6,426 bases of DNA from Desulfurococcales archaeon (lineage in GTDB: Archaea > Thermoproteota > Thermoprotei_A > Sulfolobales > AG1): NCBI GenBank assembly GCA_026990885.1, contig JALXCO010000129.1, forward strand, positions 1-6,426. Reading direction: 5' to 3'. Of the stretch, positions 1 through 6,225 are shown in pieces. Numbering within the stretch: position 1 is the first letter of the stretch; each line of letters begins with the position of its first letter. The translations under genes were made by a program, and so were the position numbers. The notes beneath the pieces are model-generated. The model made no database searches, had not been told where the DNA came from, and worked only from the letters and a program-made list of their open reading frames with translations.

Positions 1-240
1 AGCCTGCATTTGTGGATTGATGAATGTCGAGCCTCCCCCTATAATCACTATAGGTGTTGTAGGCAGATCAAGAGATATGGATTGCCCATCATAAACTATA
101 GTTATGGTGTACCCAGCTCCTCCTTCCTGCTGTATAGGGTTTATGTTTGTTTGAGACATATAAAATACAGATATGACTACTATAAATAGTATTAATAATG
201 ATGAAATAAGTATAAGCTTGCTTATATTTATTGATACCAA
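1..240 (-). CDS. pstS: PstS phosphate-binding protein, N-terminal part (runs off the left edge)
   Basis: This is the first 80 codons of a substrate-binding protein that probably delivers phosphate to a Pst ABC importer outside the membrane. Residues about 9-27 form one hydrophobic segment (signal peptide or N-terminal anchor), followed by a Gln/Gly-rich linker. Residues 68-80 read GGGSTFINPQMQA, which matches the start of the mature PstS fold (the GAGATFPxPLYxKW-type motif). The gene lies 43 bp downstream of the PhoU-like regulator on the same strand, which supports a shared phosphate operon. I prefer the TTG start at 240 because GGTGG lies 5 nt upstream of it. A GTG at 249 in the same frame is the alternative and would add three residues. 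The phosphate-binding pocket lies outside the window, so ligand specificity rests on this motif and the neighbour. Confidence 0.8.
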   Translation of the reverse strand, partial: MVSINISKLILISSLLILFIVVISVFYMSQTNINPIQQEGGAGYTITIVYDGQSISLDLPTTPIVIIGGGSTFINPQMQA

Positions 241-245
241 ATACG

Positions 246-250
246 CCACC
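246..250 (-). promoter_or_regulatory. Ribosome binding site for pstS
   Basis: GGTGG lies 5 nt before the TTG at 240. It matches the GGTG core of the crenarchaeal Shine-Dalgarno sequence. It decides between TTG 240 and GTG 249, because the GTG codon itself overlaps this motif. Confidence 0.45.
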
Positions 251-283
251 AATAGTTTAAACAGATATAGGATAATAATTTTT

Positions 284-1294
284 TCAATATGGCTCCATAT
301 GTTTACCTATGGTCAGATCAAGAAGGTTTTCGGCTATATCAGTTAAATAATCATATATACGTCCAAGATGATATATGAGAATCGAGCTTCCGGAAGATAG
401 TCTCTCTAGAGACTTATGGAACTCGCCTTTATGCTCTATTATAGAGACTAGATCACGCAGTTTGAGGCTGGATCCATTTTCTCCAGAATCGCCCTTCATA
501 TGGCTCTCCCTATGATCTAGAAAAACACCTATATAGATTGTTAATTTCTCAAAAATATTCTGTAGCTCTCTAAGAGTCTCGGCAATATTTAGCGAACACG
601 ATCTATTTTTATCTATACATAGATTAGCTATATAATATAGGTGATCCGCAATCCTTTCCGAGATCCTAGCTATATTAACCAGAAACGATAGCTGTCTCAA
701 ATTAAGATTATTGGGTAGATTTAGAGTTGTTAAAGATTTATTTAGTTGTCTCTCCAGGATATTTCTAGCTCTATCTATCTCATCGTCTATAGATGATAGA
801 TCTATAAGGGTGTCATAGTCTATTCTTCCCTCATCCTTTAGAGATTCATATATATATGAGAACATGGATCTGGTCTTATTTATAGCTTCATACATCTGAT
901 TCTCGATATCGATCCCTGGAACAGACTGCTTTATCACAATATAGTTCTTGCCCATATCAAAAATCTCGAAGCCGTTCAGGAACCTCAATGCATCTCTAAC
1001 AATACTTCTAATCTTAGGCTTTATCGGCCTTTTAGACTCCAGCTTAACGTAGTCGGCGCCTAGTATATATAGAGAGATTATAATGTATCTAAGCTCGTCT
1101 TTGGTGTATGCATCAATATTTATATTGAATTCAACTGGCTTGTGAGCCATGTCTGAAGGTTCTATAATTAGCTTCCCACTGAGATCCTTCACCAGTATCT
1201 TAGACCCTTTCCTTAGATTATTACTTATACACCAGGACCTTGGAAGATAGATGGCGTATGAACCCCTAATCTCCTGGATTGTTCTTTCTTCCAT
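284..1294 (-). CDS. phoU: AbrB-domain PhoU-like phosphate uptake regulator
   Basis: This 336-residue protein is probably a cytoplasmic regulator of phosphate uptake. Residues about 5-47 (IRGSYAIYLPRSW...KGSKILVKDLSGKLIIEP) look like a SpoVT/AbrB swapped-hairpin DNA-binding domain. The rest is largely helical and carries PhoU signatures: ISERIADH at 211-218, and a second, similar helix, GRIYDYLTDIAENLLD, at 311-326. The acidic residues in these helices are the usual metal-binding positions of PhoU bundles. AbrB-PhoU fusions are a known archaeal form. The following gene is pstS on the same strand, which fits a Pho operon. The ATG at 1294 is chosen because two ATGs just upstream (1301 and 1304) are out of frame, and a TATA box sits about 28 nt upstream, suggesting a leaderless or nearly leaderless transcript. 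Direct repression of its own promoter is inference. Confidence 0.88.
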   Translation of the reverse strand: MEERTIQEIRGSYAIYLPRSWCISNNLRKGSKILVKDLSGKLIIEPSDMAHKPVEFNINIDAYTKDELRYIIISLYILGADYVKLESKRPIKPKIRSIVRDALRFLNGFEIFDMGKNYIVIKQSVPGIDIENQMYEAINKTRSMFSYIYESLKDEGRIDYDTLIDLSSIDDEIDRARNILERQLNKSLTTLNLPNNLNLRQLSFLVNIARISERIADHLYYIANLCIDKNRSCSLNIAETLRELQNIFEKLTIYIGVFLDHRESHMKGDSGENGSSLKLRDLVSIIEHKGEFHKSLERLSSGSSILIYHLGRIYDYLTDIAENLLDLTIGKHMEPY

Positions 1295-1318
1295 ATGCCA
1301 TCATATGTATATAGCGAG

Positions 1319-1326
1319 ATAAAAAC
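1319..1326 (-). promoter_or_regulatory. TATA box of the phoU-pstS operon
   Basis: On the minus strand this reads GTTTTTAT, centred about 28 nt before the phoU ATG. That spacing puts the transcription start at or within a few bases of the start codon. No Shine-Dalgarno is visible between them, consistent with leaderless initiation. Confidence 0.5.
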
Positions 1327-1329
1327 TAA

Positions 1330-1351
1330 AATAAATATTGCTATATTTATT
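1330..1351. repeat. Perfect 9-bp inverted repeat just upstream of the phoU TATA box
   Basis: The arms AATAAATAT (1330-1338) and ATATTTATT (1343-1351) are perfectly complementary around a 4-nt spacer. The repeat ends 3 bp upstream of the phoU TATA box, where the BRE or an activator/repressor site would lie. It also lies 28 bp downstream of the stop of the iron-sulfur gene on the same strand, so it could instead act in that transcript's 3' end. It is AT-only in the arms, so chance is a real alternative. Confidence 0.45.
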
Positions 1352-1379
1352 AGCTACTGATCAGACCTGCGCGGGCTCT

Positions 1380-1742
1380 TCACGCATCTGCCCTTTCGAG
1401 CCTCATCATTTCAGCCTTCAAAATAATGTAGCTGTTTTGCTCCTTATATTTTGAGGTTAAGAGCTGTCTACCAGCAACAACAAGCTTCGGGATATCTACA
1501 CCTGCAGGGCATGGCTTAAGGCATGCATAGCATAGTAGGCATGTATATAGATACTCTACCGTTTTTGGTGTAACAATGCCTTTCAGGAGAAGGCCTACAA
1601 CCCTTACCCTTCCTCTGGGACCGTAACCGCGCTCACCAGTACTATATAGTGTTGGACACGTATTTTCGCAGAAGCCGCAGAATACGCATTTGCTGTATTC
1701 GGTCTCCGCCACCCTGTATGGATCATTTCTGTTCTCAGTCAA
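1380..1742 (-). CDS. Short 2x[4Fe-4S] iron-sulfur subunit (GlcF N-terminal-like) of a 2-hydroxyacid dehydrogenase
   Basis: This 120-residue protein probably takes electrons from the FAD subunit encoded just upstream. It has two classic CxxCxxCxxxCP motifs: Cys19, 22, 25, 29 and Cys68, 71, 74, 78. The spacing and sequence match the N-terminal domain of GlcF, LutA and HdrC proteins. It has no signal peptide or membrane segment. Bacterial GlcF is about 400 residues and continues into two cysteine-rich CCG domains; here the protein stops soon after cluster 2. The 85 bp up to phoU show no CCG remnant, so it looks like a genuinely short subunit rather than a frameshifted one. The TTG start at 1742 overlaps the glcD stop by 8 bp and has a strong Shine-Dalgarno. 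The final electron acceptor is not shown by the sequence. Confidence 0.85.
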   Translation of the reverse strand: MTENRNDPYRVAETEYSKCVFCGFCENTCPTLYSTGERGYGPRGRVRVVGLLLKGIVTPKTVEYLYTCLLCYACLKPCPAGVDIPKLVVAGRQLLTSKYKEQNSYIILKAEMMRLERADA

Positions 1743-3195
1743 CAGGGATCACCCTCCCCGGATTCAGGATATTGTATGGATCGAAAACCTTCTTGATGCC
1801 TCTCATAAGATCTAGTGAGTGAATAGAGTTTTTGAACTTAAGCTCCTTTATAAGTAGATCTAGTTTAAGAGAACCAATACCATGCTCAGCACTCACACTA
1901 CCCATGAGCTTCAAAGCACTCACAGCTATCTTTGCGGCTATATCCATAGCTTTCCTTCTATCCTCAGGATCGTTAAGATCACACTCAACATGAGGGTGCA
2001 GGTTCCCATCACCAAGATGGCCGCCTAGAAGAACGTCTTCGCCATATTCCTTTTCGATAGCTTTAACATGCTCCACGAATTCAGGGATCTTTGATACAGG
2101 CACAACCGTATCTTCAGCGATCAAATGGGGCTTTCTCTTCATTCTCAGTATCGAGGGGAACATGCTTCTCCTAATCATATAGAGCTTCTCGAAATCCTCC
2201 TCACCATCTAGAGAGCTACGGATCTCTATCACACCATGCTTCTTCGCCTCTTCGTATACTGTTTTGTATATATGCGCCTTTTCATCTAGCAGGTTCAGTT
2301 CGATGTCGATCAGCAACATATGGGCGTATGGTAGTTTTAGTCCCAGGGATTCGGATATCATTTTAACTATCCTATCCTCAACGTATTCGGCGACTAGCGG
2401 TTGCCTTCTAGATCTAATATCTATAAACGTCCTATAGGCGTCTAGAAAATCATGGAAAAACATTAGGAATCTATACACATGCCTAGGAGTGGGCCAAAGC
2501 TTAAGCACAGCCCTGGTGATTATTCCCAGAACACCTTCCGAACCCACAAAAAGCCTAGCCAGATCTAGCCCCTGCCTACACTTGATAGTATAGCAACCCA
2601 CACTATGAACCCTACCTAAACCATCAACAAATCTAATCGCAAGAACCCAATCCCTCATGGTTCCAAATCGGGCACCCCTTAACCCGCCTGCACCTGTAGA
2701 AATCGCTCCACCAACGCTAGCAACTCTCGCTGATGCAGGATCTATGGGGAAAAATAGCGAGTAGCTCTTCAGCTTTGTATTGAGATCATCTATTCTTACC
2801 CCAGGCTCAACTTCAGCGATACGGTCTATAGGGCGTATATCTACTATCTTATTCATTTTCGATAAATTAACTATTATAGCGGATCTGAGAGTCCTGTATT
2901 GGAGAAGCTCGTCCAGATAGATTACTCCGGATCCCATAGCCAGGCTCGTCGATGATCCCTGAGGAATAATAGGTATCCTATACTTTAGCGCTGTCTTTAC
3001 GGTCTCTACAACATCCCTTTCGTTTGATGGTTTCACCAGTATATAGTTTCTGTATTCATGCGTATCTAAATCGAAGTAATATGATGATGCATCGACTATG
3101 TGTAGGCCTATTTCAACAGGATCGTTGGATACCCCATTTTCTCCGATGGCTTTTAACAGATCGTTGTAGGCGTTGTCGATAGCATCGCTAGCCAT
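1735..3195 (-). CDS. glcD: FAD-linked glycolate/D-lactate dehydrogenase subunit (GlcD/Dld family)
   Basis: This 486-residue flavoprotein likely oxidises a 2-hydroxyacid such as D-lactate or glycolate to the 2-oxoacid. It is full length for the family. The N-terminal PCMH-type FAD-binding domain spans about residues 50-235, with the pyrophosphate-contact loop PQGSSTSLAMGSG (78-90), VGGAISTGAGGLRGARFG (161-178) and GSEGVLGI (218-225). The C-terminal FAD-oxidase domain carries HLGDGNLHPH (393-402), AEHGIG (436-441) and FDPYNILNPGR (471-481). The histidines in the C-terminal motifs are the family's metal and substrate residues. It has no membrane segment. It is followed by an overlapping two-cluster iron-sulfur gene, so the pair should form one enzyme. 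The ATG at 3195 is the only plausible start and has a TATA box upstream but no Shine-Dalgarno. The sequence does not settle which hydroxyacid is used. Confidence 0.9.
   Translation of the reverse strand: MASDAIDNAYNDLLKAIGENGVSNDPVEIGLHIVDASSYYFDLDTHEYRNYILVKPSNERDVVETVKTALKYRIPIIPQGSSTSLAMGSGVIYLDELLQYRTLRSAIIVNLSKMNKIVDIRPIDRIAEVEPGVRIDDLNTKLKSYSLFFPIDPASARVASVGGAISTGAGGLRGARFGTMRDWVLAIRFVDGLGRVHSVGCYTIKCRQGLDLARLFVGSEGVLGIITRAVLKLWPTPRHVYRFLMFFHDFLDAYRTFIDIRSRRQPLVAEYVEDRIVKMISESLGLKLPYAHMLLIDIELNLLDEKAHIYKTVYEEAKKHGVIEIRSSLDGEEDFEKLYMIRRSMFPSILRMKRKPHLIAEDTVVPVSKIPEFVEHVKAIEKEYGEDVLLGGHLGDGNLHPHVECDLNDPEDRRKAMDIAAKIAVSALKLMGSVSAEHGIGSLKLDLLIKELKFKNSIHSLDLMRGIKKVFDPYNILNPGRVIPVD
1746..1753 (-). 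promoter_or_regulatory. Strong Shine-Dalgarno inside the end of glcD
   Basis: The minus strand reads GGTGATCC, a full match to the extended archaeal Shine-Dalgarno. It sits within the last codons of the FAD subunit gene and just ahead of the overlapping TTG start of the iron-sulfur subunit. It supports both the TTG start and translational coupling of the two genes. Confidence 0.7.
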
Positions 3196-3213
3196 TTTAA
3201 TCCATGCCTGTTT

Positions 3214-3221
3214 AATATATA
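3214..3221 (-). promoter_or_regulatory. TATA box of the glcD operon
   Basis: The minus strand reads TATATATT, centred about 22 nt before the glcD ATG. No Shine-Dalgarno is visible after it, so the message is probably leaderless or has a very short leader. TTAATA (3225-3230) and TATTAA (3212-3217) form an imperfectly placed inverted repeat over the box, which may be chance in AT-rich DNA. Confidence 0.45.
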
Positions 3222-3272
3222 GCGTTATTAATCATTTATTTAAGCCCCGGAATTTCTTTGTTTTGATAGTTC

Positions 3273-3282
3273 CTTTTATAAA
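3273..3282 (+). promoter_or_regulatory. TATA box of the nucleotidyltransferase-like gene
   Basis: CTTTTATAAA is a strong archaeal TATA element. The expected transcription start is about 3303, giving a leader of roughly 11 nt before the TTG at 3315. It faces away from the glcD promoter, making 3196-3314 a divergent promoter region. Confidence 0.6.
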
Positions 3283-3295
3283 CCTACCAAAGGTT
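3281..3295. promoter_or_regulatory. Possible operator: inverted repeat between TATA box and start site
   Basis: AACCT (3281-3285) and AGGTT (3291-3295) are perfect inverted arms around a 5-nt spacer. The site overlaps the end of the TATA box and lies before the predicted transcription start, a normal place for an archaeal repressor. The arms are short, so this is only a candidate. Confidence 0.35.
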
Positions 3296-3314
3296 ATTAT
3301 ACAGGGAATATTAG

Positions 3315-3881
3315 TTGGGTTATAAGCTCAATGATCTTATAGATATATTCAAAAGCCTGGATGCCTTATCGCTGAAATTCGTTGTTATAGGCAACACATC
3401 TATACTATATGCTCTCGGTGAGAGGCTGTTTGACGATGATCTAGATCTTTTCATATATGAGGGCTCGTCTATAGCCGTCGAAGACGAGCTGAGAGCGTTG
3501 GCCTCTAAGAAGAGATGGGATATAGGTCAGACAGATATGGGGACCCCATCAATCATATATAAGGTGCGTGATGAGGAAGTGATCATCGAGCTATACGAGA
3601 ATTTCTACGATTTCTATATCCCTATAGAGTTTGCCGAAGACGCACGGGTCGTAAATATCGATGGGTACTATCTAAAGATGGTGACCCCGGAGCAGTATCT
3701 GGTTCTAAAGGCACGATCCGGTATTGAAGGGGTTGTTGAGGAGCTAGCTATATATATTAATCTGTTGAAGAGGAAGAAGCTCAACATAAGCCTAAATAGT
3801 ATAGAGAAGTATGCAGGTCTATTCGAGGATGATAAGGCTCAGATTATCGGTAGGTTGAGAAAGTCTGGTTTATCGATCTAG
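3315..3881 (+). CDS. Nucleotidyltransferase-fold protein of unknown role
   Basis: This 188-residue soluble protein resembles the small nucleotidyltransferase-fold families. VVIGNTSILYALGER (23-37) occupies the place of the usual GG/GS helix motif. It is followed by FDDDLDLFIY (39-48), where Asp42 and Asp44 would be the metal-binding pair. A later TPEQYLVLKARSG (124-136) matches the lysine-containing helix found after the core in these families. The first motif has Asn-Thr-Ser rather than Gly-Ser, and a clear third aspartate is lacking (Glu92 is the nearest candidate), so activity is uncertain. No partner HEPN or antitoxin gene is adjacent; the next gene is L40e, 59 bp downstream on the same strand with its own TATA box. 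The TTG start is forced because an in-frame TAG lies directly before it. Only a weak purine run (AGGGA, 3303-3307) precedes it. Substrate unknown. Confidence 0.7.
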   Translation: MGYKLNDLIDIFKSLDALSLKFVVIGNTSILYALGERLFDDDLDLFIYEGSSIAVEDELRALASKKRWDIGQTDMGTPSIIYKVRDEEVIIELYENFYDFYIPIEFAEDARVVNIDGYYLKMVTPEQYLVLKARSGIEGVVEELAIYINLLKRKKLNISLNSIEKYAGLFEDDKAQIIGRLRKSGLSI

Positions 3882-3911
3882 AGATATATTAGGTTTAAAT
3901 ATATTTTCCAC

Positions 3912-3919
3912 ATAAAATA
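3912..3919 (+). promoter_or_regulatory. TATA box of the L40e gene
   Basis: ATAAAATA is centred about 25 nt before the ATG at 3941, the spacing expected for a leaderless transcript. A second AT-rich stretch at 3894-3907 (TTTAAATATATTTT) is an alternative, further upstream promoter. No Shine-Dalgarno precedes the ATG. Confidence 0.45.
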
Positions 3920-3940
3920 TAGAATTATAGGTTAACCGAA

Positions 3941-4102
3941 ATGAGCATGTTCGCCGAGCAAGAGACGTGGAACATAGTATATAACAGGGTGCTAAACAAG
4001 AAGATATGCAGAAGATGCGGAGCCCTCAACTCGCCTAGAGCTGTAAAGTGTAGAAGGTGCAAGAGCTATAATCTAAGAACTAGAAAGATTAAAATTAGGT
4101 AA
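3941..4102 (+). CDS. rpl40e: Large-subunit ribosomal protein L40e (eL40)
   Basis: This 53-residue basic protein is a component of the large ribosomal subunit in archaea and eukaryotes; in eukaryotes it is made as a ubiquitin fusion, in archaea as a free protein. The zinc ribbon is clear: Cys23-x2-Cys26 and Cys37-x2-Cys40. It sits in the family context NKKICRRCGALN (19-30) followed by RAVKCRRCKSYNLR (33-46). The C-terminus is Lys/Arg rich, as expected for rRNA binding. The length fits archaeal L40e. Met1 (3941) is chosen over Met3 (3947) because the TATA box at 3912-3919 sits at leaderless spacing from it. It lies between the nucleotidyltransferase-like gene and the oxidoreductase gene, each with its own promoter. 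Confidence 0.93.
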   Translation: MSMFAEQETWNIVYNRVLNKKICRRCGALNSPRAVKCRRCKSYNLRTRKIKIR

Positions 4103-4138
4103 ATAGAGTTAAATCAAGTATTATCAATAACTACAATA

Positions 4139-4146
4139 TTTAAATT
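4139..4146 (+). promoter_or_regulatory. TATA box of the 2-oxoacid:ferredoxin oxidoreductase gene
   Basis: TTTAAATT predicts a transcription start near 4168, giving a leader of about 17 nt that just includes the GGTG ribosome binding site at 4174. A second element, TTATAATA near 4159-4166, would start transcription at the TTG and exclude that site, so I consider it less likely. Confidence 0.4.
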
Positions 4147-4173
4147 CATATTAAAGAATTATAATATGTATTA

Positions 4174-4177
4174 GGTG
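4174..4177 (+). promoter_or_regulatory. Ribosome binding site for the oxidoreductase TTG start
   Basis: GGTG lies 7 nt before the TTG at 4185. It supports this unusual start codon, from which the reading frame enters the conserved gamma-domain motif within nine residues. Confidence 0.5.
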
Positions 4178-4184
4178 TACTCGT

Positions 4185-6143
4185 TTGGCTAAAGAGATTG
4201 AAGTTATTCTAGGAGGTCCCCAGGGTGGAGGTATAGAAACAGCCGCGCAGATATTTATCAGATCCCTAGCGAGAGCAGGATACTATGTGTATGGTAAAAG
4301 GGAGTATTTCTCAAACATCATGGGGAGACACAGCTATTTTCAGGTTAGGGCCAGGGATAGGCCAGTTAGATCCGTTAGAAGCAGGGTCGATATAGTAGCT
4401 GGGCTTGATGCCGAGTCTATAGCTACGCATTTCGACGATGTGGTTGATGGTGGTGCGATAATATATGATCCCTCATTCGTAAACACGAAAATTGTAGCTA
4501 TGCCAATGATGGAGCCAGACACCAAGGAGCACCTGATAAAGAGGCTTAAGTCGGAGGGCTACGATCCCAGTGTGCAGGGGGCTTTAATGTATGCCGAAGA
4601 AAAACTAAACGCTAAGCTCTATCCACTCCCATATAAGCAGATGCTCGAGGAGGCGGCCAAAAAGCTAAATGTGCAGTCCCTCGCCATAGTTCAGAGATTC
4701 CTAAACACGGTTGTCTTGAGCGCTGTAGCGGCTCTGATAGGTCTTCCAAGAGAAGATCTTGAGGCAGGCCTAAAGGATGTTTTCGGAGCAAGAAAACCTA
4801 AGGCGGTTGAGCAGAATCTTATCGTTGCAGATATAGTCTATGACTACGTAAAAAGCAACTTCTCCCCATTCCATAAGGTTATCGGGAGCAACAAGGGAGA
4901 CAACGCCAGAAAGGAGCCCATGGCGATACTGAACGGGAACGAGGCAATAGCCATAGGCAAGATCCTGGGAGGCTTAACCTTCCAGACATACTATCCTATA
5001 ACCCCTGCAGCCGATGAAAGCTTCTTTCTTGAAGCCCACGAGCAGCTTCAGATCGATCCAGAATTCAGCGAGGAAGCAGAAATACTGAAGGGGGCAGGAA
5101 TAGTTGTTTTCCAAGCAGAAGACGAGATGGCAGCAATAAACATGGCTACAGGGGCAGCATTGACCGGGGCTAGAGCGGCAACAGCCACAAGCGGCCCCGG
5201 CTTCTCGCTCATGGTTGAGGGGCTAGGTTGGGCCGGCATTAACGAGGTTCCTGTGGTAGTTACCTACTATATGAGGGGAGGTCCCAGCACGGAGCTTACA
5301 GCCAGGGATAGCCAGTCAGACCTGCTTTTCGCGTTGTCAGCGGGCCACGGCGAGTTTCCCAGAATAGTGCTGTCTTCAGGCGATCACGAGGAGGCGATCT
5401 ATGATGCGGTAAAAGCGTTAAACTGGGCTGAAAGATATCAGACCCCAGTTATTCACCTGGTTGAGAAGAACCTGGCTAACTCCTGGATGATGGTTAAGCC
5501 GCCTAAAAGAGATCTAATAAGTATTGATAGGGGGTACCTGGTTTCAGACGAGAACGAGAATAAATCATACGCTAGATTCGAGTTCCAGGATAACGGTGTG
5601 TCGCCCAGGGCGTTGATAGGCACACATAAAGCTCTTGTATGGTATACCGGCGACGAGCACGATGAGTACGGCCATATAACTGAGGATCCTGTGACCAGGT
5701 ATGAGATGTATAAGAAGAGACTCAAGAAGCTCGAGCTAGCAGATAGAGAGATACCTGAGTCCGAGAGGGCTATACTCTACGGTGATCACGATGCAGACAT
5801 AGCCATAGTTGGCTGGGGAAGCGTGAAGGGAGCTGTTCTGGACGCTATGGATCCTCTTAGGAGCATGGGCTACGACGTCAAGTTTCTCCAGATAAAGGTA
5901 TTCAGCCCGTTCCCGAGGAATATTGTGAGGGAGGTTCTATCGAGATCAAAAATAGTTATTGATATAGAAAACAACTATCTTGGACAGGCCGCAAGAGTTA
6001 TAGCTATGGAGACGGGCATACTGATCAAGCATAAAGCCCTGAAGTGGACTGGCAGGCCCATTACCGAGAGCGAGGTAGTTATGGCTGTTGAAAAAGTAGT
6101 TAAGGAAGGGGCAGAGACTGTTATTCTTAGGGATGGTAAGTAG
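4185..6143 (+). CDS. 2-oxoacid:ferredoxin oxidoreductase, fused gamma-alpha subunit
   Basis: This 652-residue protein is the large subunit of the cytoplasmic enzyme that turns 2-oxoacids plus CoA into acyl-CoA and CO2, reducing ferredoxin. Residues about 1-215 are the gamma domain, starting VILGGPQGGGIETAAQ (7-22). The alpha part follows from about 245. It contains the crenarchaeal YPITP loop (270-274), FQAEDEMAAI (309-318), ATSGPGFSLMVEGLGWAG (334-351) and RGGPST (364-369). It ends in the domain with VGWGSVKGAVLDA (542-554). In the Sulfolobus-type enzymes the YPITP threonine and an arginine near Arg364 matter for CoA or 2-oxoacid use (from memory). The architecture and length match the broad-specificity two-subunit enzymes. 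The TPP- and cluster-bearing beta subunit normally follows but is absent here; the next gene is convergent. Whether pyruvate or 2-oxoglutarate is preferred cannot be told from this subunit. Confidence 0.93.
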   Translation: MAKEIEVILGGPQGGGIETAAQIFIRSLARAGYYVYGKREYFSNIMGRHSYFQVRARDRPVRSVRSRVDIVAGLDAESIATHFDDVVDGGAIIYDPSFVNTKIVAMPMMEPDTKEHLIKRLKSEGYDPSVQGALMYAEEKLNAKLYPLPYKQMLEEAAKKLNVQSLAIVQRFLNTVVLSAVAALIGLPREDLEAGLKDVFGARKPKAVEQNLIVADIVYDYVKSNFSPFHKVIGSNKGDNARKEPMAILNGNEAIAIGKILGGLTFQTYYPITPAADESFFLEAHEQLQIDPEFSEEAEILKGAGIVVFQAEDEMAAINMATGAALTGARAATATSGPGFSLMVEGLGWAGINEVPVVVTYYMRGGPSTELTARDSQSDLLFALSAGHGEFPRIVLSSGDHEEAIYDAVKALNWAERYQTPVIHLVEKNLANSWMMVKPPKRDLISIDRGYLVSDENENKSYARFEFQDNGVSPRALIGTHKALVWYTGDEHDEYGHITEDPVTRYEMYKKRLKKLELADREIPESERAILYGDHDADIAIVGWGSVKGAVLDAMDPLRSMGYDVKFLQIKVFSPFPRNIVREVLSRSKIVIDIENNYLGQAARVIAMETGILIKHKALKWTGRPITESEVVMAVEKVVKEGAETVILRDGK

Positions 6144-6157
6144 CTTTCCGCATAGTG

Positions 6158-6172
6158 TTTTAATCATGTTTT
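6158..6172 (+). terminator. T-rich termination region after the oxidoreductase gene
   Basis: Two TTTT runs (6158-6161 and 6169-6172) lie 15-30 nt after the stop codon, in the form of archaeal T-tract terminators. AGCTTT (6142-6147) and AAAGCT (6175-6180) could pair around them. The evidence is composition only. Confidence 0.35.
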
Positions 6173-6199
6173 AAAAAGCTTTCTGATTATAGATCATTC

Positions 6200-6205
6200 T
6201 ATATA
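6200..6205 (+). promoter_or_regulatory. TATA-like element before the candidate small RNA
   Basis: TATATA is centred about 26 nt before the first base of the 9-bp stem at 6226-6229, the spacing expected for a transcript beginning at that stem. The surrounding sequence is AT-rich (a further TATAATAT lies at 6211-6218), so chance matches are easy. Confidence 0.3.
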
Positions 6206-6225
6206 GCTAATATAATATGTGAGGC

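Noticed and set aside
1295..1379. A frameshifted remainder of GlcF after the iron-sulfur gene
   Set aside because: The 85 bp are AT-rich, hold the phoU promoter and contain no cysteine-rich CCG-like codons in any minus-strand frame that I could see.
3315..4102. A toxin-antitoxin pair formed by the nucleotidyltransferase-like protein and the small downstream gene
   Set aside because: The small gene is plainly ribosomal protein L40e, with its own promoter and a zinc ribbon, and not a HEPN-type partner.
4340..5725. Several minus-strand open frames of 60-90 codons inside the oxidoreductase gene (4340-4525, 5048-5239, 5453-5725)
   Set aside because: They lie wholly within a clearly conserved plus-strand gene, show no domain signature and have Ser/Ala/Pro-rich shadow composition.
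5946..6167. A minus-strand open frame across the end of the oxidoreductase gene
   Set aside because: Most of it mirrors the conserved C-terminal domain and the remainder is T-rich intergenic DNA; no start signals are visible.
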